Below are positions 34,968 through 46,272 of a DNA stretch of 64,000 bases, piece after piece (within the stretch, counting starts at the first letter, position 1; every line of letters starts with the position of its first letter). The notes under the pieces are model-generated. The model was not told where the DNA came from. It did no database searches and saw only the letters and a list, made by a program, of their open reading frames with translations. This DNA comes from Erigeron canadensis (Eukaryota > Streptophyta > Magnoliopsida > Asterales > Asteraceae), in the NCBI RefSeq assembly GCF_010389155.1, contig NC_057766.1, positions 32,683,516-32,747,515 of the forward strand, in the 5' to 3' direction. Position numbers and translations under genes: made by a program.

Positions 34968-36770
34968 TTAGCATATCGCATCTGGGAAATAACCAACCTT
35001 TTTAATATGGTCACTCAATCCGTCAACCATCTGATATATCTTGTCATTTGCAGGATGCATGGTATTTTTTACAGTAAATTCATGAACCCCGCCGTCTAAT
35101 TCAATCAAACTAGCACCCGACTGCTTTGCATTGCCAGTATTCTTCATTTTTAACCTTACATCAGCAACATTGGCCCAATTTCCGGTTGCAGCATATATAT
35201 TGGACAACGTAGAATAGTTTCCTGCATTTTGAGGTTCTAGTTTAATCAAGTGTTCTAACACATCCTGCGCAAGTTCCACTGCATTATAAAGTCGGCAGGC
35301 CCCTAAAAGCGCACCCCATATGATCACATTTGGTTCAACTGGCATGGTACGAACCAACCTAAATGCTTCTTGAAGACGCCCTCCACGACCTAATAAATCA
35401 ATCACACAACCATAATGTTCAATCTCTGGAGGAATCCCATAATCTCGTTCCATGGTGTAAAAATACTGAATCCCTTCATCAACAAATCCTCCATGAGTAC
35501 AAGCACATAAAACGCCAACAAATGTAACTTTATCCGGAACAAATCCTTCTTCTTTCATCTTCAAAAAAAGCTCAAGTGCTTCATCTCCATGTCCATGCAT
35601 TGCTAACCCATGAATCATAGCATTCCAAGAAACCAAATCTTTCTTATCCATCCTATTAAAGATACTTAACGCTTTACTCAAGCTACCACATTTGGCATAC
35701 ATATCAACCAACGCATTTTCAATAAGTGTACTACATTGATACCTATTCCGTTTAATAGACTGATGAACACGTCTACCCAACCAAAGTAAACCCGACTCAG
35801 CACAAGCAGCTAAAATACTAATAATCGCCCCATCATCAGGCCGATATCCAGCCTCCTCCATTCTCTCATACAAATCAACAGCTTCCTTTGCAAGCCCTTT
35901 CTCAGCATACCCGGCTATAATAATCGTCCAACTCACCATATTCTTAACTGGCATTTTATCAAACAACATTCTAGTCATATCCATATCTCCGGACTTACTA
36001 TAACCTGTCAACATAGTAGACCAAGACACCACATTCCTCTCAGGCATTCTCTCAAACAACTCAAAAGCCTCATTTAACTCCCCGGATTTCGCGTAACCAT
36101 CCAAAATCGTGTTCCAACTAACCATATCTCGTTCAGGCATTTCATCAAACAGTTTGCGTGCTTCTTGCAACTTATTCGCCTTAACTAAACCACCAATTAA
36201 AGTATTCCAAGAAACAATATCAACATCACCCATTAATCTAAACACTTTTCTAGCATCACCAACACCAACTAACCCACACCTAGAATACGAATCAATTAAT
36301 GCATTTGGAACATAAACATCCGAACTAAACCCGAATTTTTCGATACACCCATGTATCATTTTAACCAAATTATAATCATTTTGGCCTAAACAAGCTTTTA
36401 ACAAAAATGGGTAAGTAAAATTATCAGGAAAAACACCTAAATTCTGCATCTTGAAAAAAACATAAAAAGCTTCAAGATTTTGAGAGTTGTAAACATAGGC
36501 ACGAATCATGGTATTGAACAAATGAACATTTGGGTCGTTGACTTGGTCAAAGGCTTTGACGGCGGAAGGCATTTGGCGGCAAAGGGAAAAGGCGGTAATG
36601 AGTTTGGGGATGACAAATGGGTCTTGATGAAGATTGTGTTTGTAAATGAGCGCGTGAAGCTGGTTTAAGTGGTGAGGGTTGGTGCATTTGTGGAGGTCGG
36701 AAAGTTTTTGTTCGAATATGCGGCGCGTGGATACCCACGTTGGTGTTCGGATTGGTGCCGGGATTTGCAT
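34968..36770 (-). CDS. Pentatricopeptide repeat protein, PLS/E subclass
   Basis: Intronless, 600 residues. I start it at the ATG at 36768-36770 (MQIPAPIRT); the frame is open further upstream but that part is Phe-rich without similarity. About a dozen PPR units follow, with typical anchors VPNALIDSYSRCG, VSWNTLIGG, VSWNTILDGYAKSG, VSWSTMLTGYSKSG, VSWTIIIAGYAEKG, ENALVDMYAKCGS, VSWNAMIHGLAMHG and FVGVLCACTHGG. After IIWGALLGACRLYNAVELAQ come E and E+ motifs (SGASLIELDGGVHEF, DHIKKVGYFPD); the DYW domain is absent. By family knowledge such proteins act in plastids or mitochondria, usually in RNA editing, with deaminase activity supplied by a partner. It resembles the At3g29230 group. The target RNA cannot be read safely by eye. 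Confidence 0.93.
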   Translation of the reverse strand: MQIPAPIRTPTWVSTRRIFEQKLSDLHKCTNPHHLNQLHALIYKHNLHQDPFVIPKLITAFSLCRQMPSAVKAFDQVNDPNVHLFNTMIRAYVYNSQNLEAFYVFFKMQNLGVFPDNFTYPFLLKACLGQNDYNLVKMIHGCIEKFGFSSDVYVPNALIDSYSRCGLVGVGDARKVFRLMGDVDIVSWNTLIGGLVKANKLQEARKLFDEMPERDMVSWNTILDGYAKSGELNEAFELFERMPERNVVSWSTMLTGYSKSGDMDMTRMLFDKMPVKNMVSWTIIIAGYAEKGLAKEAVDLYERMEEAGYRPDDGAIISILAACAESGLLWLGRRVHQSIKRNRYQCSTLIENALVDMYAKCGSLSKALSIFNRMDKKDLVSWNAMIHGLAMHGHGDEALELFLKMKEEGFVPDKVTFVGVLCACTHGGFVDEGIQYFYTMERDYGIPPEIEHYGCVIDLLGRGGRLQEAFRLVRTMPVEPNVIIWGALLGACRLYNAVELAQDVLEHLIKLEPQNAGNYSTLSNIYAATGNWANVADVRLKMKNTGNAKQSGASLIELDGGVHEFTVKNTMHPANDKIYQMVDGLSDHIKKVGYFPDAIC

Positions 36771-37192
36771 TTTTGAGAAGAGGTTATGTCCATGTAAATG
36801 GAGAAATGATGATGATGATGTTATCCGAATAGTCGGGGAGTAGAATGTAAAAAAAAATCTAGTTATGAAGATATTTTTAAAAGTATGATATTTAAGTGGG
36901 AATTTATTTTTGATAGACATATATAATAGCGTATAAATTTTACACAAGTTGGTGTTATGAAATTTGGCACAAGTTGGTAAATAAATCTCTTACTAATATC
37001 ACTAAATGATCTTTTAAATTGATTTCAATTTTATTACTAAACTTGAGAGCATTTAACTTTTAAATTAAAATTAAGAGTTAAAATTCTAAAATAATATTTA
37101 AATCTTAACCATCCATTTTAATTCAATAATCAAAATTATCAACTTTACTTTTAATATTGAATGATCTCAATCCAATATCACTTTTCTTACAT
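36771..37192. other. 5' flank of the PPR gene
   Basis: AT-rich; probably holds the promoter, but no clear element stands out. Confidence 0.4.
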
Positions 37193-37195
37193 TAA

Positions 37196-37625
37196 GGCTC
37201 CATTTTTAAGTTTTATTTTGAGGAGATAAGAAAATAAAATATAAGAAAATGTTGCCTTTGTATTCCTGAGTTTTTGTTTTAAAAGAAAATGAAGGAAAAG
37301 AAATGGAAAAAGATGGTGTTTTGATCCCAAAAGTTTTCAGCCATTTTTGGCAAGAATTGGAAAGAAAAGTGATAATATTATTATTATACCCCTCAAACTT
37401 ATATAAATATTTTAATTATTATAAGACTATAAATGTGAATTGTATTTTTTTTAATCCTTTCTTTCCCTTCACTTCTAACTCAATAATACATCTAACTCTC
37501 AACTTTTTTTTCTTTAATTTTTTTTAAACTCAAAAATGTCTTTTTTGATATAATTTTTTTTCTTTTTCTTATCAAATCTATTCTTATCAAATCTTTTCCT
37601 ATCAAAATATCTCGAGAATGAAGTG
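37196..37625. mobile_element. Tourist-like MITE, relative of 10751-11294
   Basis: 430 bp, flanked by TAA (37193-37195, 37626-37628). Ends GGCTCCATTTTTAAG and CTCGAGAATGAAGTG are weak inverted repeats (about 9 of 15). It shares CCCAAAAGTTTTC(T)GGCCATTTT-like and ACTCAA motifs, and the internal duplicate of the terminal motif, with the element nested in the MULE. Confidence 0.6.
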
Positions 37626-37628
37626 TAA

Positions 37629-39240
37629 GTATCTTAGATATATATATATATATTACTGCGGTGTAACACCCCAATATTTTAAAGATAATATAGTTAACCT
37701 TTATTTTAGTTTTGACATTAAAACATGTTTCTAATATATTTTACTCTTAAAAAAAAAATTGTCTCTAATATATTTGTTTTAAGATATAAAGTTAATTTAG
37801 TAATAATTTTAGTGGCTATAGGTATGATATCCTTTTTAATTTTGAAAAATACGTGGCAACATCACAATTCTTGTGACTCATATTTCTATTTTATATTTTT
37901 TCACACTTCTTTTATTCAATCTCAAAGTTTCTAATCTAGTGGTATATGTGGTTTTCTTTCTTAAATTCACTCATCTAAAATCAAAGAGTTTTGATGGTGA
38001 TTTGGTGTGAGTTGAAATTCACTAAAGTAAAAGAAGAAAATTTTAATTTTAATTGCTTTTAAGTTTTTCCTTTTTCACAAGTGAGAATTATACCTAAAAG
38101 TCATTGTTATATTAAATTAGGGATGTTATTATGAAATTTTAGATTTTTTGTTGTTTGGAGAATTTTAACTAAAATTGCCCAAGTTATTGAAATTTGGGAA
38201 TTTATAGGATGGTGTTACTACATCCATTGAATATTGGTCATCCCATATTACTGTTAAGCAAGAAATTATCAATTGGTAAAGATTTTGTAATGAAAGGAGT
38301 TTGAAAACTTTGAGTAGCCAAACACTTTAGTGGGTTAGTTTCTTTTTGAGTTAGTTTGTAAAGAAGAAGGAATTAGTGTATGCATTCACTAAGTGTTGAT
38401 TTTGGTAACTTGTGTATGTATTTACTAAGAATGTGCCTTATATCTTCGTCCTTGGTTCGTCAAAGGACTCATCCTCCATTGTACACCGCAGGGTTGGACT
38501 AGTCCTTGGACTCGTCTCCCCAAGGACGAGTGATTTAACCTTTGTTTTTTTTTTTTTTTTTTTGTGAGTGTATAATTAAATAAAAGGTGGGTCCAAGACC
38601 AGTGTAGGGTATAATGTTGGATTTAGGAGATTAGTCCTTAAATGTTTTTTTGTTGATATGATGTTGATTAAGACCAGTCTTTCTAAGGATGAGTCCCGAC
38701 ATAAAGTAGCCCCTAAGTGTTATGGTTATTGGTTTAGTATTAAAGAAAAGGTAATAGATGTGCATAGTAAAAAGGTGACAAAGTAGAACAAAAGGTTGTG
38801 TAAAGCATTTTGGTAAGAGGTTGTTTATGCCATATGTGTAACCAATTTGGTGGTTAGAGGACCCCAAGATTCCATGTGCTCCCAAGTTGTCCGAGTTAAA
38901 AGATAAGTAATCCATTAGCAAATCTAACCCTTATACTCCTTATAAGAGACTAGAGTTAAAAGATCCAAGTCGAGTTGATTACTCAAATTTGTTTTATTTC
39001 CACATGCCCTTGATTACCAAATTCTTTCACAATGAATCCACTAAAAGTCTAACCAACAAACCCTCTCGTACAGTCGTACGTACAAGATAACAAAACCACG
39101 ACCAACATGCAATTTGGGAAATAATTGAATATCTGACGATGTCATCTCTAGTTACTACCTACCACCTTATATGTTTTTCACACCTAACCTAACCCACCAA
39201 CCCTCTTCTCCTTGATTGGCTGGCTTTCACTTCATCATCA
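37629..39240. other. Intergenic; possible small inverted-repeat element
   Basis: No gene. GGACTCATCCT at 38465-38475 and its reverse complement at 38686-38696 bound a 232-bp segment containing a long T run (about 38550-38565); with no visible target duplication this is only a candidate MITE. Confidence 0.35.
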
Positions 39241-39258
39241 TTTATATTATATATTTTC
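39241..39258 (+). promoter_or_regulatory. TATA-box region of chorismate mutase
   Basis: TTTATATTATATATTTTC lies about 80-95 bases upstream of the start codon, followed by a CT-rich leader. Confidence 0.45.
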
Positions 39259-39337
39259 CTTGTATTTTACTTTCTATTTTTTCTACATCTTTTGCCACTT
39301 CACACAACTCCTCACATATTCTCACTTTCAATCACAA

Positions 39338-41428
39338 ATGGAAGCCAAACTATGGGGATCCCATTTATCTCCTGCCATCTCCACCATTGATCTTCCAAAA
39401 TCTTCTTCAACCTTTGCTGCTGTCTCATTTGCTCCTAAATCATGGGAAAATTGCAACTTTCAGACACCCTTTTCAGGAATTCGTTTGAAATATGGCATAC
39501 AATCTGTTCATGCCTCAGCCTCACTTGGGTAAATCTTTGTAATTTCCAAGATTTGTTACTTGAATTTTTGTAGTTTGACTTTGGTTCAATTTTTTATAGC
39601 TAAATTCTATGATTGATTGTTTTATTTGATGGGTTTGTCTCAAAATTGGAACTTGTGATCACCCTTGAGCCAATAGACAGTTGTTATTACTTATTAGTAC
39701 TAAAAAATTAATGTTCTAATTTAAGGTAGAAAAATATTATTTAAGTTCGAGATATCTGGAACATCCCATCTCCCCTGTACCTGCTTGTAGCCGGGTCGTA
39801 TATCGTTGACATTGACTTGTTTAGGCTAGAGATATAACTTTAAATAGAATCTGCTGTTTGATATTGATTATATGATTGGTAACATAACATAGTTAGTTTT
39901 AATGACATAGTCTACCGTTGCTGACTTGGTTTAAGAACTAATAAGAAGGTTAATAAATCAAACTTTTCGTGATAAATGAAGTTTGTCTTCAAGCATTTAA
40001 TTAAGATTTATCTGCTCAATTTTTGAATTTAGTTTTTTACTGCATTCTGGTTATGAATTGTATGCCTTTTCGTTTTCATGTAGGTTAAGAAACCCGACTA
40101 GAGTAGATGAGAGTGAAATCTATACTCTTGACGGTATAAGAAATTCTTTAATTCGCCAAGAGGATAGTATTATATTTAGTCTGGTTGAAAGAGCTCAGTA
40201 TTGTTACAATGAGGATACGTATGACCCTAAAGCTTTTTTCATCGATGGTTTCCAAGGTTCGTTGGTTGAGTTTATGGTCCAAGAAACCGAAAAGGTTCAT
40301 GCTAAGGTAAGTTATATGCAGTTTAAATTTGATACAACTGAAAAATACAATGTTAAGATGAATTATTAACTGGTTTTTCAAACAGGTTGGACGATACACA
40401 AACCCTGATGAACATCCTTTTTTCCCAAACAACTTGCCTGAACCTTTGTTGCCTCCTTTGCAGTACCCACAGGTACCATGTTAGCTTTTTTTTATAAGTC
40501 TTACAAAAATTAGAGGTGCTTATATGCTTATTAAGTAGTCTAAAATAATCCGATTATATGGATATAGGTGTTGCATCCTAGTGCGGATTCTATCAATATC
40601 AACAGCAGAATTTGGGATATGTACTTTAAAGATCTTCTGCCTAGACTCGTAAAGAAAGGAAATGATGGTAATTGTGGATCAACAGCAACCTGTGACACCC
40701 TCTGCTTGCAGGTAACAGATCTTCACCGATGCATATGTTGACCTTTGTTCATGTCAATCAGCTCAAAACCTACGACTTGTTGAATATTAAAGAAGACCGT
40801 AATTGAGATATGTTGACCTTTGTTCATGTCAATCAGCTCAAAACCTACGACTTGTTGAATATTAAAGAAGACCGTAATTGAGAAAATGATGTATTGTTTG
40901 TTAAATTGTTAATTTTCATCCACCAATCAAGATAAGCATGCATACCCAATGACTCTAGAAGGCTAAAATGCAATCTTTACTCTGCAGGCTCTCTCCAAAA
41001 GAATCCATTATGGTAAATTTGTAGCAGAAGCTAAATTTAGAGCTTCCCCAAATGATTATGAAGCAGCCATTAAAGCGCAAGTAAGTTTTTTCGTTTTTCA
41101 TCTTTAAACATAGTTTTACACTTTTACTAGAAATGCATTCAAGTTCTGTATCATCTTTTGATCTTTCCTTTTAAAATGGAGTTTATATGTGCAGGATAGG
41201 GAAAGATTGATGGCTTTGTTGACATATCCTGTTGTAGAGGAAACTATCCAGAGAAGGGTTGAAACAAAAACAAAGACTTACGGGCAAGTGGTGGGGCCTG
41301 CAGAAGCTGTACCAGAGCCGCCAGTGTACAAAATTAACCCAAGCTTGGTTGCCGATCTTTATGGTGACTGGATCATGCCTTTGACAAAGGAAGTTCAGGT
41401 TGAGTATTTGTTAAGAAGACTTGATTAA
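39338..41428 (+). CDS. Chorismate mutase, plastidial type
   Basis: Six exons with GT-AG junctions: 39338-39528, 40084-40306, 40386-40472, 40568-40711, 40988-41080, 41195-41428; phases fit and the product is 323 residues. It converts chorismate to prephenate, the committed step to Phe and Tyr. The N-terminus (about 64 residues, rich in Ser/Ala and hydroxylated residues, in exon 1) looks like a chloroplast transit peptide. The mature part has LDGIRNSLIRQEDSIIFSLV then ERAQYCYN, FFPNNLPEPLLPPLQYPQVL, INSRIWDMYFKDLLPRLV, GNDGNCGSTATCD, YGKFVAEAKFR and LLTYPVVEE, all typical of AroQ-type eukaryotic chorismate mutases (Arabidopsis CM1/CM3 class, about 320-340 residues). The plastid forms are usually allosterically controlled by aromatic amino acids; whether this one is cannot be shown here. 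No breaks. Confidence 0.95.
40733..40882. repeat. Perfect 75-bp tandem duplication in intron 4
   Basis: Copies 40733-40807 and 40808-40882 are identical by eye, both starting ATATGTTGACCTTTGTTC and ending CCGTAATTGAG. It lies wholly in the intron and leaves the splice sites untouched. Confidence 0.9.
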
Positions 41429-41985
41429 ATTGCCACTTGCAATGTGTACGGTGTCTAAAACGATTAATAATGCGTATAATTACTTTGACCCGTATGAGAA
41501 GCATCTTTGGGGTCTCCATTAAACACTTTTACCGTTGTGAAGGATACGGTTACTACATTACATATAGTCATATATAATGGTGGGGCGATGCTAACGAGAT
41601 ATATGATCAGTTGCTGTGTAGAAAAAACAGCTGTTGTCAGTTTTTTTTATTGTATAAATGTTTAAAGTTTTGGTCTTATTGATTATGGGCCTCATCTAAT
41701 TCAAAGTGTTACGGCTATTGAGCATGGTCTCTTTGTCCAGATTGTGATTTTTCTTCATGAAAGGCATCAATATCATCGTTCAGAACTTGTTTCTAAGAAA
41801 CTAAATCAGGCCAACTAGATAGAAAGATTAACTTGATTATTTAGGATAGAAATATTACTTATATATGAGTAAGGAGTTGTTATGCACCCAACTTAGATGA
41901 AAAACCTCTTATATACCAATATTTTAATATTTTGAATAAATGCTTGGTCCCCATGATTTTTATGGTTTTAAAAAAAGGTATGTGA

Positions 41986-42531
41986 GGGGTTTTGAAGCGA
42001 GGTATGGTGGTCACTTTTGGTCCAAGTGGTTTGACAACTGAAGTCAAATCTATAGAGATTGACAACAAACCACTACTTGAGGCATTGCCAGGAGACAATG
42101 TTGGTTTCAACGTTAAGAATGTCGCCGTGAAGGATCTTAAACGGGTCTATGTTGCTTCGAATTCTAAGGATGACCCTGCAAAGGGTGCTGCTAGCTTTTC
42201 TTCTCACGTCATCATCATTAACCACCCTGGTCAAATTCGAAAGGGGTATGCACCAGTTCTTCATTGTCATACTTCTCATATTACTGTTGAATTTGATGAG
42301 CTATTGAGCAAGATTGACCGGAGGTCTCTGTCTTATAAAGAGCTGGAGGCGAAACCTGAGTTTTTGAAAAATGGTGAGGCTGGAATAGTGAAGATGGTTC
42401 CAACAAAGCCGATGGTGGTTGAGACTTTCTCTGACTATCCTCCATTGGGTCGGTTTGTTGTTAGGGACTTGAAGCAGGCTGTTGGTGTGGGCGTGATCAT
42501 CAGTGTGGATAAGCTGGATCCAACCGGATGA
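41986..42531 (+). pseudogene. eEF1A processed pseudogene fragment
   Basis: An uninterrupted 180-codon piece corresponding to domains II-III of translation elongation factor 1-alpha: [80 protein letters not shown], and DPTG just before a stop. The GTP-binding N-terminal half (about 250 residues) and the Lys-rich tail are missing. Changes at usually invariant places (for example [19 protein letters not shown]) fit relaxed selection. Lack of introns and the 5' truncation suggest a retrocopy. It is 560 bp downstream of chorismate mutase, same strand, and a chance in-frame protein cannot be excluded. Confidence 0.85.
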
Positions 42532-43200
42532 ATGGTAGTTTGTTCTATGAATAACTTGAAATTGAGTTTAAACTATTTTGTTCTTTTTTAACTTTTTATG
42601 GGTTTGGTTAGTGCATATGGTGGTCCGGAAATTTTTTCTGGATCATACTCTGGTGCTTGATAGGCCGTGGCATTATTTCTTGTACTTTCATGGCTATTTT
42701 ACTGTATGATATTAGTGTCGTCTCATATCAACTAATTAAGTAGTTTCCTTGTCTATTGTAGGACAGTAGACAGTGCAATGAGTTGTATTTCGATTACATG
42801 TGAACTCTGCTCTCAACTCAAAGTTTAAATAACTATTGTAAATGACATTAACAAATTAGGACGGAGGTCCTCTTTTAACATGTCTTTTTAACTTTTGGGT
42901 ATCTTTAGTAAGTGGATTAAAGGATCAAGAATTGATTTTTTTTGTTTTTAACACAGTATTCAGAACATTTAATCGGGATACGACATGAGGTAAACCTTAA
43001 CGTATATAATGGTGATGCCTTGTACGTACCGATAAATACGTTCACGTAGCTTTGACGAGCATAAATACACGTTTCTAGTTTACAATAAATAAATGAATTA
43101 TTTAAACTAACCAGAATGATAAATCATTTAACACATTCGAGTCAACGGTCCAATAATTAAATAAGCACGTTTAATCCACGTTTATTAAAAATCAAACGAG
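42532..43200. other. Intergenic, possible 3' trailer of the eEF1A retrocopy
   Basis: No gene. The first 200-250 bp may be retrocopied 3' untranslated sequence. Confidence 0.35.
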
Positions 43201-43206
43201 TCAAAG

Positions 43207-43318
43207 TTGACGAATGTTACACTTAGCACCGGGGAGCAGATCTTTGAATTGAAAGAGACTGTCGAGGTTAAAGTAGATGGGTTAACGATTTGTACGGAAA
43301 ATGTTAATTTAGTGACAA
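43207..43318 (+). pseudogene. SKP1-like N-terminal fragment
   Basis: Reads VTLSTGEQIFELKETVEV then KVDGLTIC, resembling the start of SKP1 proteins (K-x-TLxSSDGExFEVxExVA). It then runs into a G13 homopolymer and unrelated sequence. Short, so the call is tentative. Confidence 0.45.
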
Positions 43319-43324
43319 AAACTA

Positions 43325-43337
43325 GGGGGGGGGGGGG
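43325..43337. repeat. G13 homopolymer
   Basis: Thirteen consecutive G, within an otherwise AT-rich region; prone to length change and sequencing error. Confidence 0.9.
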
Positions 43338-43385
43338 AATGCGAAAGTTTATCAAACCACAAGGACCATTATTTATGCCGCGTTG

Positions 43386-43395
43386 TATAAATATA
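43386..43395 (+). promoter_or_regulatory. TATA box upstream of the SKP1-like pair
   Basis: TATAAATATA, about 80 bases before the first SKP1-like ATG at 43473. Confidence 0.5.
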
Positions 43396-43472
43396 TAATC
43401 AGTTGAATCGAAGGGAGATCCCCAAATTAGCATCGTAATCATCAAATCAATCAAGTTCTCCGGCCAGAAAAG

Positions 43473-44040
43473 ATGAAATCGAAAGCGGTTTATAGCGAGG
43501 TGAAGTTCTGTTTTCGTTGTGAGGACGATAAGCTTATTAGAATGGATCTTGCATGTTGCTTTGAATCCGGAAGGATCCGTGACTATGTATTACAGGCGAG
43601 GTGAGTATCATGGATAAGGTGAATAAATTTTGTGTTTCACGTTGGGAGACCATCAACAACTGGGACGATGAAACACTCTGCGGTTTCAATTTTTATAGAG
43701 CTGTATATTAAAAGAGGATTACGTTTCTATGTTTTGTGTTGGTCTAGTAATAGTTTATCTAATCTATAAAAGTCAACTTGCATGATGTGGTTACCGGCAT
43801 ATATATAGTCGGATTATGATAAAACAACATAGCGCAGCATTTGGTTTTAGTTAGATAGATTTAGTTTGTGATAAACCAATAACCAAAATTAATAAGTGAA
43901 ATCTGTTTGTTATACGTGTTTGGAAGGTTAAATTGCTTCTTAATTATTTTCCTGTTTCAATCCCAGGCTGCTATCTTTTTGAAGATCAAAAGCCTGTTGG
44001 ACCTGGCGTGCGCTGAAATTGATAACAGGATCAAGGGGGA
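43473..44040 (+). pseudogene. SKP1-like, truncated first copy
   Basis: A first exon from ATG at 43473 reads KLIRMDLACCFESGRIRDYV and ends at a possible donor (GCGAG|GTGAGT, 43600). A second exon after TCCCAG at 43966 reads AAIFLKIKSLLDLACAEI then DNRIKGE, the SKP1 C-terminal helix region. The phases of the two do not match, and the second exon stops being SKP1-like at 44040, where it runs directly into the second copy. So this copy is broken. Confidence 0.65.
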
Positions 44041-44058
44041 AAGTTTGCATATCGTTGC

Positions 44059-45222
44059 ATGGACAACAAGGTTGTAACCGTAGATATGGCGTGTTGCTTT
44101 GAATCCGAGATGATTTTGGTACATTTAGAAGACGGATCTAGGGGCCCGGTGTCTATCAGGATACCCAGCAAAATCATGGCAGCAGTTGAAAGCTTTTGTA
44201 TTGCCCCTACCAAAGTCAACCACAGCTGTGGTGGCGATGCTAAATACGCCTCAAGGCTGCTTGAGGATTTCGATCGCCAGTTTGCGTCACAACACCCTCT
44301 TTCTCTTCTTGTTCAGTTTATGCATGTACGTCTTTTTTCCCTTCTCTACACGCCCACATTTACATTTTCTTTTCCTTTTATATGAGAGGCTTTTTACTAG
44401 TTTTCGTTTTAAGGTTTAATTCAATTTCTACTTGTTACCTATAAGAATGATAGTCGGCTATAAATTTTAGAGGGACCCAAAGTGATGTTGGAATTAATCT
44501 TGATCATATGGGTTTGTTCATGGGTCACGGTTCAGTGGGTCATGAGTTGATATAAACACGGGTTATGGGTCATCAAAGTCGGTTTTGAACGTTGGTTTAG
44601 TGAAGACTTGGTATACCAATTGACCTAGTAACTTGGAGAAATAAGTGGAAGTCATGGAGCATGAGGCTTTTACGTGGGTTGTTTGTTTAGCTAATTTAGC
44701 ATGTGATGTTTATATGTTTATTATAAATAGGAGTATTAGTTTTCTCTGTGTTGTACCATTTTCAGTTTAATATAGAGAAACTTTCAAGCCCATTTTGTTC
44801 ATATTTACATACAGTTCTTTCTAGCTCTTACATTCATTTACTCATATTGAGTGTTATAGTGAGTTTGTAAGTGAGAGTTAAGGGCCTGTGAATCCTTCAA
44901 GTGTCAAGTTAGAATCATAGTTGTTAGAGTCGGTGAGCGTCGTCATACACATATATACATACAATGAATATGATTAGGCTGAATTGATACAATTTCCTCA
45001 TCTCAATGTTTACGTTCTAATTGTTTTCCTACTTTTCATTTTCAGGCTGCTATGAAACTGAGGATTAGAAGCCTCTTGGACCTGACTCGTGCTGAAATTC
45101 TCAAGAGGATCAAGGGCAAGACTAATGATGAGATTTTCAAGATCATCGACATCCCTCGTATGACTCATCAGGACTTTCAACGGGCGCGCGTTGTACATGA
45201 TTGGGCTTTTAATATCAAATGA
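44059..45222 (+). CDS. Divergent SKP1-like protein
   Basis: Two exons, 44059-44325 and 45046-45222 (donor ATGCAT|GTACGT, acceptor TTTCAG|GCTGCT), 147 residues. The second exon gives AAMKLRIRSLLDLTRAEILK, RIKGKTNDEIFKI and HDWAF, corresponding to the SKP1 C-terminal region that contacts the F-box (consensus AANYLNIKxLLDL...IKGKTPEEIR...NQWAF). The first exon is a divergent BTB/POZ-like half. By family knowledge SKP1/ASK proteins link F-box proteins to cullin 1. Plant genomes carry many divergent ASK genes, several of them weakly expressed. The usual acidic C-terminal motif differs here (ARVVHDWAFNIK), so function is uncertain and a pseudogene is possible. Confidence 0.7.
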
Positions 45223-46272
45223 GTTTCTTGTTTTGCCAAGTTGTTTTGCCATTTAGCGTGTTCTTTGTATATCCTTTGTATAGGTTGACGTTGTTAAGTT
45301 GTCTGTACCCAACATCTTGTTATAGAATATCATCAGGGTAGCCTTTTCAATTCCCCCCACCAACCAAAATGAAGTTATTTTAAGTTTGAAACCTGTACAA
45401 TCTTTATGTGATGTCTGTGCTCAGCTTCTTCGTTATCTGTCTTCAACATAACATTTTGTATCTAAAGATTCAGTGACCGTTCTTTATATAAATCCTTTTG
45501 GAACTGATCATCGTTAAAATTTCTAAAGAGAGAAACTGCTCCTGCAAAAAAAAAGTCAGTCGTCATGGAATTACTACTGCTAGAAAACAGCTTTTTATAT
45601 CTATGGTAATCGAACCATCCAATGAATCTATAATTATTTTGCTATGTATTGTATTGCATTTTAATCATTGTTGGGATTGAATTTCAAATTAGAAATTCAC
45701 ATTCACTTAAAAGATGCTTCTTCTTTAAATAATGAGTGATAACCAAAAAATGTGAACTGTGAGCATTTTTAGTATAGAAAACAAAAAACAACAATACTGT
45801 ATCTTATATCAACTTCTTAAACTAATATATAATGTAATTTAACTGTTTTGAGTAAAAAAAGTCTCGTCTTTACCGGATAACCTAAATAGGGAAAACCCCT
45901 GCCCATCCGTTTTTTTAAAACCTTATTTGTGGACTTGTGATTATACGTTGAATCTTATATTCAAACAATTTTTATACACATAACGGCAGGTGATATTGAA
46001 TGACTTGTTTGGCAAATGATGCCGATTATCATGCAACACCCAAATGCCAACACCATTCATCCACACATTCAAACAACCTATTGTTCTCCCCCCTGAATTT
46101 AGGAATTGTGTTCTGTCTCAATTGTTTTGACAAATTTAAGGAGTCATTTCTCACCCCTTTCTCCAGTTTCTTCCGGACCCAATTCTCCCTCCTTGTGGGT
46201 CAACCTGCAGGGTCTCCCCAAAATCTATCGATTCGTTTGATGGGTTTTGGGGGGTGAATGTTGTATATGTAA
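45223..46272. other. Intergenic, promoter side of the kinase gene
   Basis: No gene. 45955-45985 is AT-rich before the leader of the kinase gene; no element stands out. Confidence 0.4.

Noticed and set aside
41992..42531. Functional eEF1A gene
   Set aside because: The GTP-binding half and the Lys-rich tail are missing.
43331..43340. G-quadruplex regulatory element at the G13 run
   Set aside because: A single homopolymer run does not make the four separate G tracts needed; it is more likely a slippage site.
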